A DNA stretch of 8,513 bases from CAZMHN01 sp964566145 (GCA_964566145.1 CAZMHN010000026.1:1-8513); one strand, 5' to 3'. Counted from the stretch's first letter, positions 1-6,254 are shown. Notes: a model not told the origin generated them from the sequence alone. Numbers and translations are program-made.

Positions 1-409
1 GCGTGGCCCGCACGCGCTGCCACTCACCCAGGTACCACCAGCTGACCGCCACCAGGGTAACGAGGAGGAGCACACGATACACGTCGTTCTCCAAAAACAG
101 CCACACCAGAAATATGGAACCCCAAAACACAACCAAAGTACTGGCGCCGGCCACATAGGACCCTATGTGCTGCCACCCCGCCCACTGCCGATAGCAGGCG
201 ATCAGCCACACCGCAACCAAGGCCGCGGCGGCGTACGGCAAATTCTCCGGCCGCACCCATACCGCCACGAACGGCAATGTAGCCATAAGCGCCAAGGCGA
301 ACCGCAATGTACTCCTGGCCGGTCCGCGCCACGGCACGCGCAGGCGCCGCGTAAGGGCCAGCAGGCGCTGAGGTACGTACGATTCCCTACTAAGACTCTT
401 GAACGACAT
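1..409 (-). CDS. multi-pass membrane protein, 3' end beyond window
   Basis: The reading frame opens at ATG 409 and stays open to the left edge (136 codons visible, no stop), so the protein is incomplete. A basic N-terminal stretch of about 30 residues (rich in R and K) is followed by four hydrophobic segments at roughly residues 36-52, 58-73, 84-107 and 110-129. Tryptophans cluster near the membrane borders. The basic N-terminus suggests that the N-terminus stays in the cytoplasm. The start lies 5 bp after the TAA of the upstream single-span protein, with an AAGG just before it, so translational coupling is likely. I do not recognise the family. The role is unknown, but its position in a run of three membrane genes suggests an envelope-related function (inference). 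Another minus frame at 24-332 overlaps it but lacks membrane character and is probably spurious. Confidence 0.7.
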   Translation of the reverse strand, partial: MSFKSLSRESYVPQRLLALTRRLRVPWRGPARSTLRFALALMATLPFVAVWVRPENLPYAAAALVAVWLIACYRQWAGWQHIGSYVAGASTLVVFWGSIFLVWLFLENDVYRVLLLVTLVAVSWWYLGEWQRVRAT

Positions 410-414
410 GTGCC

Positions 415-900
415 TTACATGGCTAACGGGGTCAGAGCGCTTTCCAGGTCCCGTCGTGCCCGGGCCGCTTCGGCCGGCGATGTCTTTGCCCCAGGCTCCA
501 TGAGGTCGACGAAACGCGAGAGTGCCAATACGAGCTCCAGATGGTGCGTCTGCTCGTCAGGCGGCACCAATAGCGCCACAAGCTCATCCCGTACGGTTCT
601 GAGGTCGGAGTAATGCGAAACAACCGACTGATCGGCCAGATATCCCCCGAGCTTTTCCGAGATTACCGAGAGCTTCGCCAGGTACTGTTCACGCACCTCA
701 GTAGCCGTCAGGGAACGCGGCACGTTCCGCTGGGCCAGAGCCAGACCATTTCGAGTCTGCCAGAGACTGCAGACCCCCGCTATGACAATGACGAACACGG
801 CGGCCACGGAAACCGCGGCCGCAAGCAGGACCAGGGAATGCAGGTGCTCCTCCGTAGGGAATGCCCTGCTAGCTTTGGCGCGACTTTGTTTCACAATCAT
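415..900 (-). CDS. single-span membrane protein of unknown function
   Basis: The product has 161 residues. A short basic N-terminus (K and R within the first 12 residues) precedes one clear transmembrane helix at about 22-47. A helical domain of about 110 residues follows, probably outside the membrane on the far side (type II topology, inferred from charge). The soluble part contains a PPDEQTHHLELVLAL stretch near residues 113-127. This resembles a proline-then-HLxLV pattern I associate with small uncharacterised envelope proteins of CPR bacteria, but I cannot name a family. The ATG at 900 lies inside the 3' end of the upstream gene in another frame (32-bp overlap) and has no strong ribosome binding site, so translation probably depends on coupling. 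The next gene begins 5 bp downstream. Confidence 0.75.
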   Translation of the reverse strand: MIVKQSRAKASRAFPTEEHLHSLVLLAAAVSVAAVFVIVIAGVCSLWQTRNGLALAQRNVPRSLTATEVREQYLAKLSVISEKLGGYLADQSVVSHYSDLRTVRDELVALLVPPDEQTHHLELVLALSRFVDLMEPGAKTSPAEAARARRDLESALTPLAM

Positions 901-1072
901 TGCACTTACACCACGGCATGTGACAGGCCGTCTTGCGCCGCCACACCATGGACAGGCCTAAAGCGATAAGGGCCACCGGCCAGACGATATCCCACGCCTC
1001 TGCAGTAATCACGCCCAAATTCTTTAGCAACATGACTACCCCTACAATGACGAGAACCAGGGCTATGAACAT
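869..1072 (-). CDS. tiny two-helix membrane protein, DUF5668/LiaI-LiaF-like, Cys-rich tail
   Basis: The product has 67 residues and two hydrophobic helices, at about 2-17 and 27-44. They are joined by a short turn containing the pattern LLKNLGV, then W-D-I-V-W-P-V-A-L-I-A-L-G-L. This layout (NLG between helices, a W-P pair opening the second) is typical of the DUF5668 / LiaI-LiaF-like transmembrane domain. In Firmicutes related domains occur in envelope-stress modulators, but that role should not be carried over to this lineage. After the second helix comes a basic RRK and a cluster C50-H51-x3-C55-x-C57-x2-C60, which could bind a metal or form disulfides (inference). The last 32 bp encode the start of the downstream gene in another frame. 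A TATAAT box lies about 30 bp upstream of the ATG, and no clear Shine-Dalgarno is seen. Confidence 0.72.
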   Translation of the reverse strand: MFIALVLVIVGVVMLLKNLGVITAEAWDIVWPVALIALGLSMVWRRKTACHMPWCKCNDCETKSRQS

Positions 1073-1102
1073 AAGGTACCAAGGCTAATTTTAGCTACGT
1101 TC

Positions 1103-1131
1103 ATTATACTAGTTTATATGGCTGTTTAGAA
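1103..1131 (-). promoter_or_regulatory. candidate promoter for the membrane-protein trio
   Basis: On the minus strand 1108-1103 reads TATAAT, a perfect -10 box. At 17-bp spacing the -35 position (1131-1126) reads TTCTAA, a poor match. The start of transcription would fall near 1096, giving a leader of about 24 nt before ATG 1072. The site begins just at the stop of the preceding small gene, so it could supply the three membrane genes independently of rarA. The surrounding bases (1084-1120) are unusually AT-rich for this window. Confidence 0.45.
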
Positions 1132-1458
1132 GGCTCCGGCCATGTCCGCCGCCTTCACCTCATGCCAATCCTCTTCGCCGCCGTCCCAACGATAGGCGTG
1201 AAGCGTAAGGCTGTGCTCCGACTCATCGTAACGGTACTGCACCGTGGCGGCCGTGTTCATACGGTGCGTGTAAAGCGTTTTCCGCTCCAGGACCACGGGG
1301 CGCATCCAAAGCTCCAAACGTATCCTCCCCGCGGGCGTATCGCATTCCAGGTACTCGCGCTCGCCGGGACCTTCGGGAAGAAGCTCCTTGCCCTTCTTCA
1401 CGTTCTGGAACTTGTCACTGACCCTGCCTTGCAAATCCTGCCATTGTTCATAGGTCAT
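1126..1458 (-). CDS. small soluble protein of unknown function (110 aa)
   Basis: No family is recognised. The product has 110 residues, no hydrophobic segment and no signal peptide. The N-terminal third is polar and probably helical (MTYEQWQDLQGRVSDKF). The remainder alternates hydrophobic and polar residues as in beta strands, for example AGRIRLELWMRPVVLERKT and ATVQYRYDESEHSLTLHAY, so a small beta-rich fold is likely. It starts 15 bp after the stop of the 1474-1839 gene on the same strand, and the pair probably shares a transcript with rarA. No clear Shine-Dalgarno is visible before ATG 1458. The competing plus-strand frame at 1162-1515 looks like an antisense shadow: it has no start signal and its composition is unlike a protein. 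Confidence 0.65.
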   Translation of the reverse strand: MTYEQWQDLQGRVSDKFQNVKKGKELLPEGPGEREYLECDTPAGRIRLELWMRPVVLERKTLYTHRMNTAATVQYRYDESEHSLTLHAYRWDGGEEDWHEVKAADMAGAF

Positions 1459-1473
1459 AGGCGTAGTGTAAAT

Positions 1474-1839
1474 CTAAAACTCATAGACACAGCCTTCGGG
1501 CACGTCATAGCGTGACAGATTACGCTGATGCTCTGGCGGATAGATTGCAGTAATGATGTAACGACCATGGGTGATCTGGGCGTTAGCATCTATGGTCTGT
1601 TCAGTAATAAGTATCTTTCCCCAGTAAAGCCATTTGCCATCAATATTGTGGACTAAGAAAACACGGGTTGGCGCTGGGTGGTAGAGCCGGACGCCTGGCT
1701 TCTTGAATTCAAACACACGACCAGTAAAATCAGCAGCTTTGAACGGCTGCATAATGTGCCGTTCAAGCGTGATCTCTGGAGGAAACCCCTGTTCGGTCGT
1801 AATTTGGAGAGTATCGTTGAATTCAATGAAACTGCCCAT
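1474..1839 (-). CDS. small conserved-looking protein of unknown function (121 aa)
   Basis: The product has 121 residues, is soluble, and carries no signal peptide or membrane helix. Its character is beta-rich with aromatic residues: it opens MGSFIEFNDTLQIT and continues with RVFLVHNIDGKWLYWGKI and GRYIITAIYPPEHQR. The layout reminds me of a short hypothetical protein found repeatedly in Patescibacteria genomes (recollection only). No catalytic motif is apparent. The base composition is somewhat less GC-rich than in rarA. It begins 18 bp after the rarA stop on the same strand, and the 1126-1458 gene follows 15 bp later, consistent with one operon. There is no visible Shine-Dalgarno before ATG 1839. 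Confidence 0.72.
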   Translation of the reverse strand: MGSFIEFNDTLQITTEQGFPPEITLERHIMQPFKAADFTGRVFEFKKPGVRLYHPAPTRVFLVHNIDGKWLYWGKILITEQTIDANAQITHGRYIITAIYPPEHQRNLSRYDVPEGCVYEF

Positions 1840-1857
1840 GCGTTTGATGAGTAAAAT

Positions 1858-3129
1858 TTAAGGTTCTAGGTATTTCCTACCCTTAATGCTTTCGGGTAAA
1901 TAATCCTGGTCAACCGGCTCATCATAGGCAGGATTGTATTTGTACCCCTTGCCATACCCCAAACCCTTCATGAGCTTGGTGGGCGCGTTGCGCAGGTGAA
2001 GGGGCACGCCTTCATTTATAGTCTTCTGCACATCTTCCTGCACCTGCTGGTAAGCCACGTACAGCGCGTTGGATTTGGGCGCGCGCGCCAGGTAGGCGAC
2101 GCACTGAGCCAGCACCACGTTGCATTCCGGCATGCCGATATCGTGGGCCGCCTGGTATGCGGCTACGGCCTGCGCCAGAGCCTGCGGATCTTTGAGGCCA
2201 ATGTCCTCGCTGGCGAACCGGATGAGCCGTCGCGCCACGTACAGCGGGTCCTCCCCCGCCTCCAGCATGCGTCCCAGCCAGTACAGCGCCGCGTCCGCAT
2301 CCGAGCCGCGCATGCTCTTGTGGAGCGCAGAAATGATGTTGTAGTGCTCCTCGCCGCCCTTGTCGTACCGGAGGTGCGTGCGCTGCAGGCTCTGTTTCAG
2401 GGTTTCATCCGTCAGCTCGGCCACGCCCTTCCTGGCCGCGGCCGTCACGGCAAGCTCCAGCGTGTTCAGCGCCACCCGAGCGTCACCGTTTGCCATTACG
2501 CTCAAATGTTGAATGGCGCGGTCGGCTCCCTTGACCGCGACCTTGCCCAGGCCCCTATCGGCGTCTTGGAGCGCGCGCTTCAGTATGGACGTCACCTGCT
2601 CGGGCGATAGCGGCTTCAGCACGACCACCCGGCACCGCGACAGGAGGGCCGACACTACCTCGAACGACGGGTTCTCAGTCGTAGCGCCTATGAGAGTCAG
2701 ACTGCCGTTCTCCACGGAAGGCAGGAGCGCGTCCTGTTGCGCCTTGCTCCAGCGGTGTATCTCGTCTATGAACAGAATTGTGCGGTGACCGTTCAGTTTC
2801 CTGGCTTCCAAAGCCTCGCTGACAACCTGCCTGAGTTCGGCCAGGCCGGCGGACACGGCCGAAAGCTGTACGAACCTGGACTTGGTCAGGCGTGCTATCA
2901 GCCTGGCGAGCGTGGTCTTGCCGCTGCCCGGAGGGCCCCAAAAAATGAGCGAGGGAACCTGGTCCTGGTCTATAAGCTGCCTCAGGGGCGTACCCTTGCC
3001 CACGATTTCTTCCTGGCCCTCGAATTCATCCCAGGATGCGGGCCTCAGACGGTCGGCTAAAGGGGCGCTCAAGGCCAGGTCATCCCTCAGCTTGGCATCG
3101 AACAGGTCGGGGGCTTTGATGCGCGGCAT
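1858..3129 (-). CDS. rarA: replication-associated recombination protein A (RarA/MgsA AAA+ ATPase)
   Basis: RarA is a cytoplasmic AAA+ ATPase of the clamp-loader clade that acts at stalled replication forks and single-strand/double-strand DNA junctions. The 423-residue product matches the usual family length. The visible order is an N-terminal LADRLRPASWDEFEGQEEI box (24-42), Walker A GPPGSGKTT (65-73), Walker B ILFIDEIHRW (118-127), sensor 1 GATTENPSF (148-156), an arginine-finger region ALLSRCR (161-167) and sensor 2 NGDARVALN (214-222). The C-terminal helical/tetramerisation domain includes YDKGGEEHYNIISALHKS (255-272) and RLIRFASEDIG (301-311). Walker B ends HRW where most relatives have HRF, a conservative change. 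ATG 3129 is the only in-frame start in the immediate upstream region. An AGGTGG lies 12-13 nt upstream, rather far. Two small genes follow closely. Confidence 0.96.
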   Translation of the reverse strand: MPRIKAPDLFDAKLRDDLALSAPLADRLRPASWDEFEGQEEIVGKGTPLRQLIDQDQVPSLIFWGPPGSGKTTLARLIARLTKSRFVQLSAVSAGLAELRQVVSEALEARKLNGHRTILFIDEIHRWSKAQQDALLPSVENGSLTLIGATTENPSFEVVSALLSRCRVVVLKPLSPEQVTSILKRALQDADRGLGKVAVKGADRAIQHLSVMANGDARVALNTLELAVTAAARKGVAELTDETLKQSLQRTHLRYDKGGEEHYNIISALHKSMRGSDADAALYWLGRMLEAGEDPLYVARRLIRFASEDIGLKDPQALAQAVAAYQAAHDIGMPECNVVLAQCVAYLARAPKSNALYVAYQQVQEDVQKTINEGVPLHLRNAPTKLMKGLGYGKGYKYNPAYDEPVDQDYLPESIKGRKYLEP

Positions 3130-3161
3130 ACATCCATTGTACCACCTTTATGCATAATGAA

Positions 3162-3190
3162 TTGACATTGCCCATGCGGGATGATAGGGT
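3162..3190 (+). promoter_or_regulatory. candidate promoter for the 3235 gene
   Basis: A perfect TTGACA at 3162-3167 is followed after exactly 17 bp by TAGGGT at 3185-3190. A TG at 3182-3183 sits in the extended -10 position. The -10 hexamer keeps the key T1, A2 and T6. Transcription would begin near 3197, leaving a leader of about 38 nt that contains the inverted repeat at 3202-3223. Confidence 0.5.
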
Positions 3191-3198
3191 GACCTGCT

Positions 3199-3227
3199 AG
3201 ACTAAATAAGCCTAGATATTTAGCCAA
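3199..3227 (-). promoter_or_regulatory. weak candidate promoter for rarA
   Basis: On the minus strand 3227-3222 reads TTGGCT (four matches to TTGACA). After a 17-bp spacer, 3204-3199 reads TAGTCT (T1, A2 and T6 kept). Transcription would begin near 3192, about 60 nt before ATG 3129. The inverted repeat at 3202-3223 lies across the spacer. This is the best pair I find in the divergent region but is clearly weaker than the plus-strand one. Confidence 0.25.
3202..3223. repeat. inverted repeat in the rarA/3235 divergent region
   Basis: CTAAATA (3202-3208) and TATTTAG (3217-3223) are perfect 7-bp arms separated by 8 nt. The repeat sits in the predicted leader of the plus-strand gene and over the predicted rarA promoter. 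It could be a regulator binding site, or a small hairpin in the plus-strand leader. The arms are AT-rich, so chance occurrence is possible. Confidence 0.4.
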
Positions 3228-3234
3228 CACGCTT

Positions 3235-3579
3235 ATGCGCAAAGAACCCTCAGCGTTTCAAGGTGAAATGGAAGGCCCGCCCATGGAAGGCGAGCAAAAA
3301 CTGGAGATGGAAAGAATTGCGCACGATACCGTAGCCGCTTGGAAACAGGAACATGCGGGCGAAGACATGGGCCTCAATGAAATCGCCCCTCTGATTTCCG
3401 CCATTGACTCTGCGCTAAAAGACGCTCGTCAAGACCACAACGAACTCTATGTTCTAAGGCTAGCCAAGCAGTTTGTGAACGAAACTGATGGCATATCGAT
3501 AAAGTCCGACGCCAGGCGCATACTGGACGAACTTTTGACCGAAGCGATTCGGGAATACGGTTCGGTCCTGTCTGTCTAA
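3235..3579 (+). CDS. small helical acidic protein of unknown function
   Basis: I do not recognise a family. From ATG 3235 the product has 114 residues, is rich in E, D, K and A, and has no membrane segment or signal peptide. From about residue 22 it looks almost wholly helical, with several amphipathic stretches, for example LISAIDSALKDARQDHNELY and ARRILDELLTEAIREY. The start is uncertain. ATG 3235 has no Shine-Dalgarno. The in-frame ATG at residue 12 is preceded closely by AAGGTG and the one at residue 17 by GAAGG with 7-nt spacing, so a shorter protein of 98-103 residues is plausible. The gene has its own TTGACA promoter candidate and converges on uppS across 25 bp. A small helical adaptor or structural protein is a guess only. 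Confidence 0.65.
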   Translation: MRKEPSAFQGEMEGPPMEGEQKLEMERIAHDTVAAWKQEHAGEDMGLNEIAPLISAIDSALKDARQDHNELYVLRLAKQFVNETDGISIKSDARRILDELLTEAIREYGSVLSV

Positions 3580-3600
3580 CTAACCTTTTATCAAGTTAGT
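3579..3600. terminator. weak hairpin between convergent genes
   Basis: ACTAAC (3579-3584) pairs with GTTAGT (3595-3600) around a 10-nt loop. An alternative register pairs CTAACT (3576-3581) with AGTTAG (3594-3599). It lies in the 25-bp gap between the 3235 gene and uppS. The stem is short and AT-rich with no good U-tract, so terminator function in either direction is doubtful. Confidence 0.25.
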
Positions 3601-3604
3601 CACG

Positions 3605-4312
3605 CTAGGCGCCGAACCGCCTATTGCGCTCTGCGTACCACGCTAGAGCCTCTTCAAGCTTGCCTTCAGTGAAATCCGGGAACAGGACGGGCGTGAAATA
3701 CAGTTCGGAATAAGCCGATTCCCAAGTGAGGAAATTCGACAGCCGCTGTTCGCCCGAAGTGCGTATGATGAGGTCGGCCGGGGGCAGTGCGGCCGTGGTC
3801 ATGGCCGATTTCAACCGTTCGGGCGTAAGCATTGCCAGGTCCTGGCCTGACTGCGCCAAACGCCGTACCGCTTCCACTATCTCCTGCTGTCCTCCGTAGT
3901 TGATGCAGGCCACTATCGTACCAGCCGCACCGCCGCTCGTTTCGCCTTCCGTGCGGTCCATGAGTTCCTGGATGCGGGGCGACAACTTGTCGCGCCCCCC
4001 GGCAAACACCATGCGGATGGAATCACGCTTGAATTCCTCTGCGTCGTCAGCCAGGCCTTTTTCAAAAAGCGCCATGAGGTAGGAAACCTCCTCCTGGCTC
4101 CTGTTCCAGTTCTCACGCGAGAACAGATAAAAACTGGCGTACTTCACGCCGCGGGCGAACAGCCACCGCGCGACCTCTTTGACGCGGGCGTACCCGGCGC
4201 GGTGCCCTTCCAGCGTGGGCAGGCCTCTGGCCTTGGCCCAGCGACGATTGCCGTCAACTATCACGCCGACGTGAACCGGGATGCTCGTTCCATCCATAGA
4301 CTGCACCAGCAT
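3605..4312 (-). CDS. uppS: isoprenyl transferase / undecaprenyl diphosphate synthase (cis-prenyltransferase)
   Basis: This family condenses farnesyl diphosphate with isopentenyl diphosphate units in cis to make the C55 lipid carrier used for peptidoglycan and other envelope polymers. The 235-residue product is of normal length. Visible family motifs are HVGVIVDGNRRWAKARG (14-30) with the catalytic Asp at 20, the GHRAG box with His37, FSRENW (64-69), INYGGQQEIVEAVR (137-150) and RTSGEQRLSNF (184-194), followed by SELYFTPVLFPDF (202-214). GNRRW replaces the GNGRW of E. coli, a variant common in other bacteria. ATG 4312 is taken as start. The in-frame ATG five codons later is also possible, since both precede the first conserved motif. 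No isoprenoid or cdsA neighbour is present, so the gene stands alone between divergent and convergent neighbours. Confidence 0.95.
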   Translation of the reverse strand: MLVQSMDGTSIPVHVGVIVDGNRRWAKARGLPTLEGHRAGYARVKEVARWLFARGVKYASFYLFSRENWNRSQEEVSYLMALFEKGLADDAEEFKRDSIRMVFAGGRDKLSPRIQELMDRTEGETSGGAAGTIVACINYGGQQEIVEAVRRLAQSGQDLAMLTPERLKSAMTTAALPPADLIIRTSGEQRLSNFLTWESAYSELYFTPVLFPDFTEGKLEEALAWYAERNRRFGA

Positions 4313-4330
4313 AGCCTGACCAGCCTGACC
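4313..4330. repeat. perfect 9-bp tandem duplication before uppS
   Basis: AGCCTGACC occurs twice head to tail (4313-4321, 4322-4330), directly upstream of the uppS start. In the uppS sense this gives GGTCAGGCT twice, each with an AGG that could act as a poor Shine-Dalgarno core. It may be a simple slippage duplication. Confidence 0.7.
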
Positions 4331-4341
4331 CTACAAGAGAG

Positions 4342-4370
4342 TTGACCGTATGGCTTCAGAGCCGTACGAT
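4342..4370 (+). promoter_or_regulatory. candidate promoter for the ZIP transporter
   Basis: TTGACC (4342-4347, five matches to TTGACA) is followed by exactly 17 bp and TACGAT (4365-4370, four matches to TATAAT). Transcription would begin near 4377. That is downstream of the first possible ATG (4350) and 18 nt before the in-frame ATG at 4395, which favours the later start. Confidence 0.4.
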
Positions 4371-5126
4371 AACCACGCAACACTATATACCATCATGCCT
4401 CTCGCCTACGCCATCATAAGCACGGTATTGGTAAGCTTCATTGCTTTTGTCGGGCTGGCTGCCTTGCCATTGCAGAACCGGGCCAACCGCCTCATCTCCC
4501 TGCTTGTGAGCCTGGCGGCCGGCGCCATGCTGGGCGACGCTTTCCTTCACCTGCTCCCTGAGGCGTTCGAAAACGACGAGCAGGCCGGCCTGTTCGTGCT
4601 TCTTGGACTGGGCGTATTCTTCGTGCTTGAACGCGTGCTCCACTGGCACCACCACGGCGAGGACGAGGACGTAGCCACTCGGCACGGCCAGGTGGGATAC
4701 ATGAGCCTGGCGGCGGACGGACTTCACAACCTCATCGACGGCGCGCTCATCGGCGTGGCCTTCCAGGCGTCCATCCCCATTGGTACGGCCACGGCCTTAG
4801 CCGTGGCTCTGCATGAGGTGCCTCAGGAACTGGGCGACTACGCCATACTCATACACTCCGGGTTCTCAAAGGGCCGCGCCCTCATGCTCAACTTTGCCAC
4901 CGCCCTCTTAGCCACGCTGGGCGCCATACTGGCGTTCACTTTTGCAGGTGCGCAAAACGGCACTCACTGGCTCCTCCCCGTTACGGCCGGCGGCTTCATC
5001 TACGTAGCCGCGGCCGACCTTATACCTGAACTGCTCCGGGAACGCCGGTACGTAGCTCTGTGGCTTCAGCTCATCGGCTTTGGCATAGGCATTGCCCTCA
5101 TGTGGTTCTTGGCTAGAGCCGAATAA
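4350..5126 (+). CDS. ZIP-family divalent metal transporter
   Basis: ZIP proteins carry zinc, iron or manganese across the membrane towards the cytoplasm. The 258-residue reading frame shows about eight hydrophobic segments and both family signatures. HNLIDGALIG (126-135) is the metal-site helix, and ALHEVPQELGDYAIL (153-167) is the next one. The second motif is HEVPQE, with Gln in place of the second His of HEXPHE, a variant known in bacterial members. A His/acid loop HWHHHGEDED (98-107) between helices is typical and probably binds metal. The first 15 residues are polar and not membrane-like. The in-frame ATG at 4395 would start the protein directly at the first helix (243 residues) and fits a promoter that overlaps the upstream ATG. 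I list the longer frame as the outer bound but favour 4395. It is divergent from uppS. Metal specificity cannot be told. Confidence 0.93.
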   Translation: MASEPYDNHATLYTIMPLAYAIISTVLVSFIAFVGLAALPLQNRANRLISLLVSLAAGAMLGDAFLHLLPEAFENDEQAGLFVLLGLGVFFVLERVLHWHHHGEDEDVATRHGQVGYMSLAADGLHNLIDGALIGVAFQASIPIGTATALAVALHEVPQELGDYAILIHSGFSKGRALMLNFATALLATLGAILAFTFAGAQNGTHWLLPVTAGGFIYVAAADLIPELLRERRYVALWLQLIGFGIGIALMWFLARAE

Positions 5127-5176
5127 CGCCCGTTCTGGGTACGAACACAAATAACCAACGACAAACAAAAAATCTG

Positions 5177-5187
5177 AAGGAGAGCAC
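5177..5187 (+). promoter_or_regulatory. ribosome binding site fixing the GTG start at 5188
   Basis: AAGGAG (5177-5182) lies 5 nt before GTG 5188. This is one of only two strong Shine-Dalgarno sites in the window, and it settles the non-ATG start of this gene. The preceding 5127-5176 is A-rich with no clear promoter. Confidence 0.8.
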
Positions 5188-5550
5188 GTGAAAAAACGGG
5201 AGGCTCACCACGAGCTAATACGGCTAATGGCCAAAGGCCGCTTGGCCAGGCTTATAAGCTACGAACTGCATTTTGAACTCATAAAGGACGACGCCTACTG
5301 GCGCAAGCTCTGGGTCTGCTTGGTCCAGGTCACCGGTTGGAACAAAACGGACGAACGGAGGCTTACCGCAGTGGCTAAAAACTCTCAGCCGATTTTCGCA
5401 GGATTAACACCCACAGAACAACTGGCGAAACTGGACCAAATTTTGGCCCCGGGATGGGAAACGGCTGACCAGACGTCTAAGCTGTATCGCGCGATGGCTC
5501 GGGTGTTCGCCCACATGAATAGGCAGCCAAAACCGCCGGACACATCTTGA
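5188..5550 (+). CDS. small protein of unknown function (120 aa)
   Basis: The product has 120 residues starting at GTG, well supported by an AAGGAG site. It is basic at the N-terminus (MKKREAHHELIRLMAKGRL) and mostly helical. A middle section GWNKTDERRLTAVAKNSQPIF (about residues 50-70) is followed by LTPTEQLAKLDQIL and PGWE. The C-terminal tail is proline-rich and polar. No membrane segment, signal peptide or catalytic motif is apparent, and I do not recognise the family. It lies 61 bp downstream of the ZIP gene on the same strand and could be read from the same transcript. It ends inside a GC-rich hairpin shared with the convergent 5564-6148 gene. Confidence 0.75.
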   Translation: MKKREAHHELIRLMAKGRLARLISYELHFELIKDDAYWRKLWVCLVQVTGWNKTDERRLTAVAKNSQPIFAGLTPTEQLAKLDQILAPGWETADQTSKLYRAMARVFAHMNRQPKPPDTS

Positions 5551-5559
5551 GGTCCGGCG
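5534..5559. terminator. bidirectional terminator-like hairpin between convergent genes
   Basis: CGCCGGAC (5534-5541) and GTCCGGCG (5552-5559) form a perfect 8-bp stem with a 10-nt loop that contains the stop codon of the 5188 gene. On plus the stem is followed by TTGATTATT. On minus it is followed by GGTTTTGG. Both flanks are modest U-tracts, as expected for a shared terminator. Confidence 0.55.
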
Positions 5560-5563
5560 TTGA

Positions 5564-6148
5564 TTATTGCCCGGATACGAACTCGTCTAGAAACCACAAG
5601 CCCAATCCGAGGAAGTAGGCAACGGAAGCTACAAGCGCCAGCCACGCCAAGAACCTACCTCGCGTGCCGGGGTAGGTGCGCATAAGCGATACGACGGCCG
5701 ACGCGGCTGACACGGCCGGCAGACCGCCGCCCACCAGAACCGCGGCCCAAGTGGGCAATACTTCCATAATCGTTACGAACGGCCCGGGCGCGCCAAGAAC
5801 ATACACGAGGGAAAGAAGCCAGAACGCGGCCGGCGGAAAGGCGCATACGACTGCGGTTACGCTCAGCCAGAACGGCCAGACAGCTTCAGCTGACGGCGCT
5901 GCGAACGGGGACACGGCCATTTCCGCTTCTGCTGGTTCGCTCGCTGGTACTGGCGGCGGCGGTTGTACCGGCTGCTGCGGACGGACAGGGGCCGAGGGTG
6001 CCTGAAAAACAGGCTCAGGCTGGCCAACCGGCAAGGGAACCGACGGCTCGGCAAGTGACGCGGACTCCCCTTCTCCCGCCATATCCTGCTTCAGGCGGGT
6101 ACTGGCACCGGTCAAAACATTGGTTTTGTCTTCAAACATACCTGCCAC
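5564..6148 (-). CDS. proline-rich three-span membrane protein of unknown function
   Basis: The frame encodes 194 residues from GTG 6148; the ATG at 6139 (three codons later) is an equally good start. The first 85 or so residues are low-complexity and rich in P, A, E, V and Q, with runs such as PVQPPPPVPASEPAEAE. This is probably a flexible cytoplasmic or exposed arm. Three hydrophobic segments follow at about 90-118, 125-152 and 163-189. This resembles the many bacterial proteins with a disordered proline-rich arm and a small multi-span anchor of DUF4190 type, but I cannot assign the family. It starts about 56 bp after the guaB terminator on the same strand and probably has its own start of transcription. 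A TACACT at 6156-6151, 18 bp after a TTGCTC, is a weak -10 candidate that would give an almost leaderless message from ATG 6139. Confidence 0.72.
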   Translation of the reverse strand: MAGMFEDKTNVLTGASTRLKQDMAGEGESASLAEPSVPLPVGQPEPVFQAPSAPVRPQQPVQPPPPVPASEPAEAEMAVSPFAAPSAEAVWPFWLSVTAVVCAFPPAAFWLLSLVYVLGAPGPFVTIMEVLPTWAAVLVGGGLPAVSAASAVVSLMRTYPGTRGRFLAWLALVASVAYFLGLGLWFLDEFVSGQ

Positions 6149-6203
6149 TAAGTGTAGACGCGAGGAACCATTCCGAGCAACCCCGAGAGCGCCTGCGCTC
6201 CAT

Positions 6204-6249
6204 AAAAAATAGACCCACCAAGCAGCGAATGTGCGCTGCTCGGTGGGTC
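6204..6249 (-). terminator. strong intrinsic terminator of guaB
   Basis: On the minus strand, 6249-6234 and 6227-6212 form a 15-bp GC-rich stem (GACCCACC and AGCAGCG blocks) with one mismatch (6220/6241) and a 6-nt loop. It is followed by TA and six T residues (6209-6204). It begins 5 bp beyond the guaB stop. This is a textbook Rho-independent terminator. Confidence 0.93.
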
Positions 6250-6254
6250 GGGAA

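Noticed and set aside
24..332. Minus-strand open frame of 102 codons at the left edge
   Set aside because: Another minus frame opening at ATG 409 has clear membrane helices, follows the upstream stop by 5 bp and stays open to the edge, so it is the better gene.
1996..2610. Plus-strand open frame (204 codons) antisense to rarA
   Set aside because: It is rich in R, H and Q, has no ribosome binding site and lies wholly inside rarA, so it is an antisense shadow.
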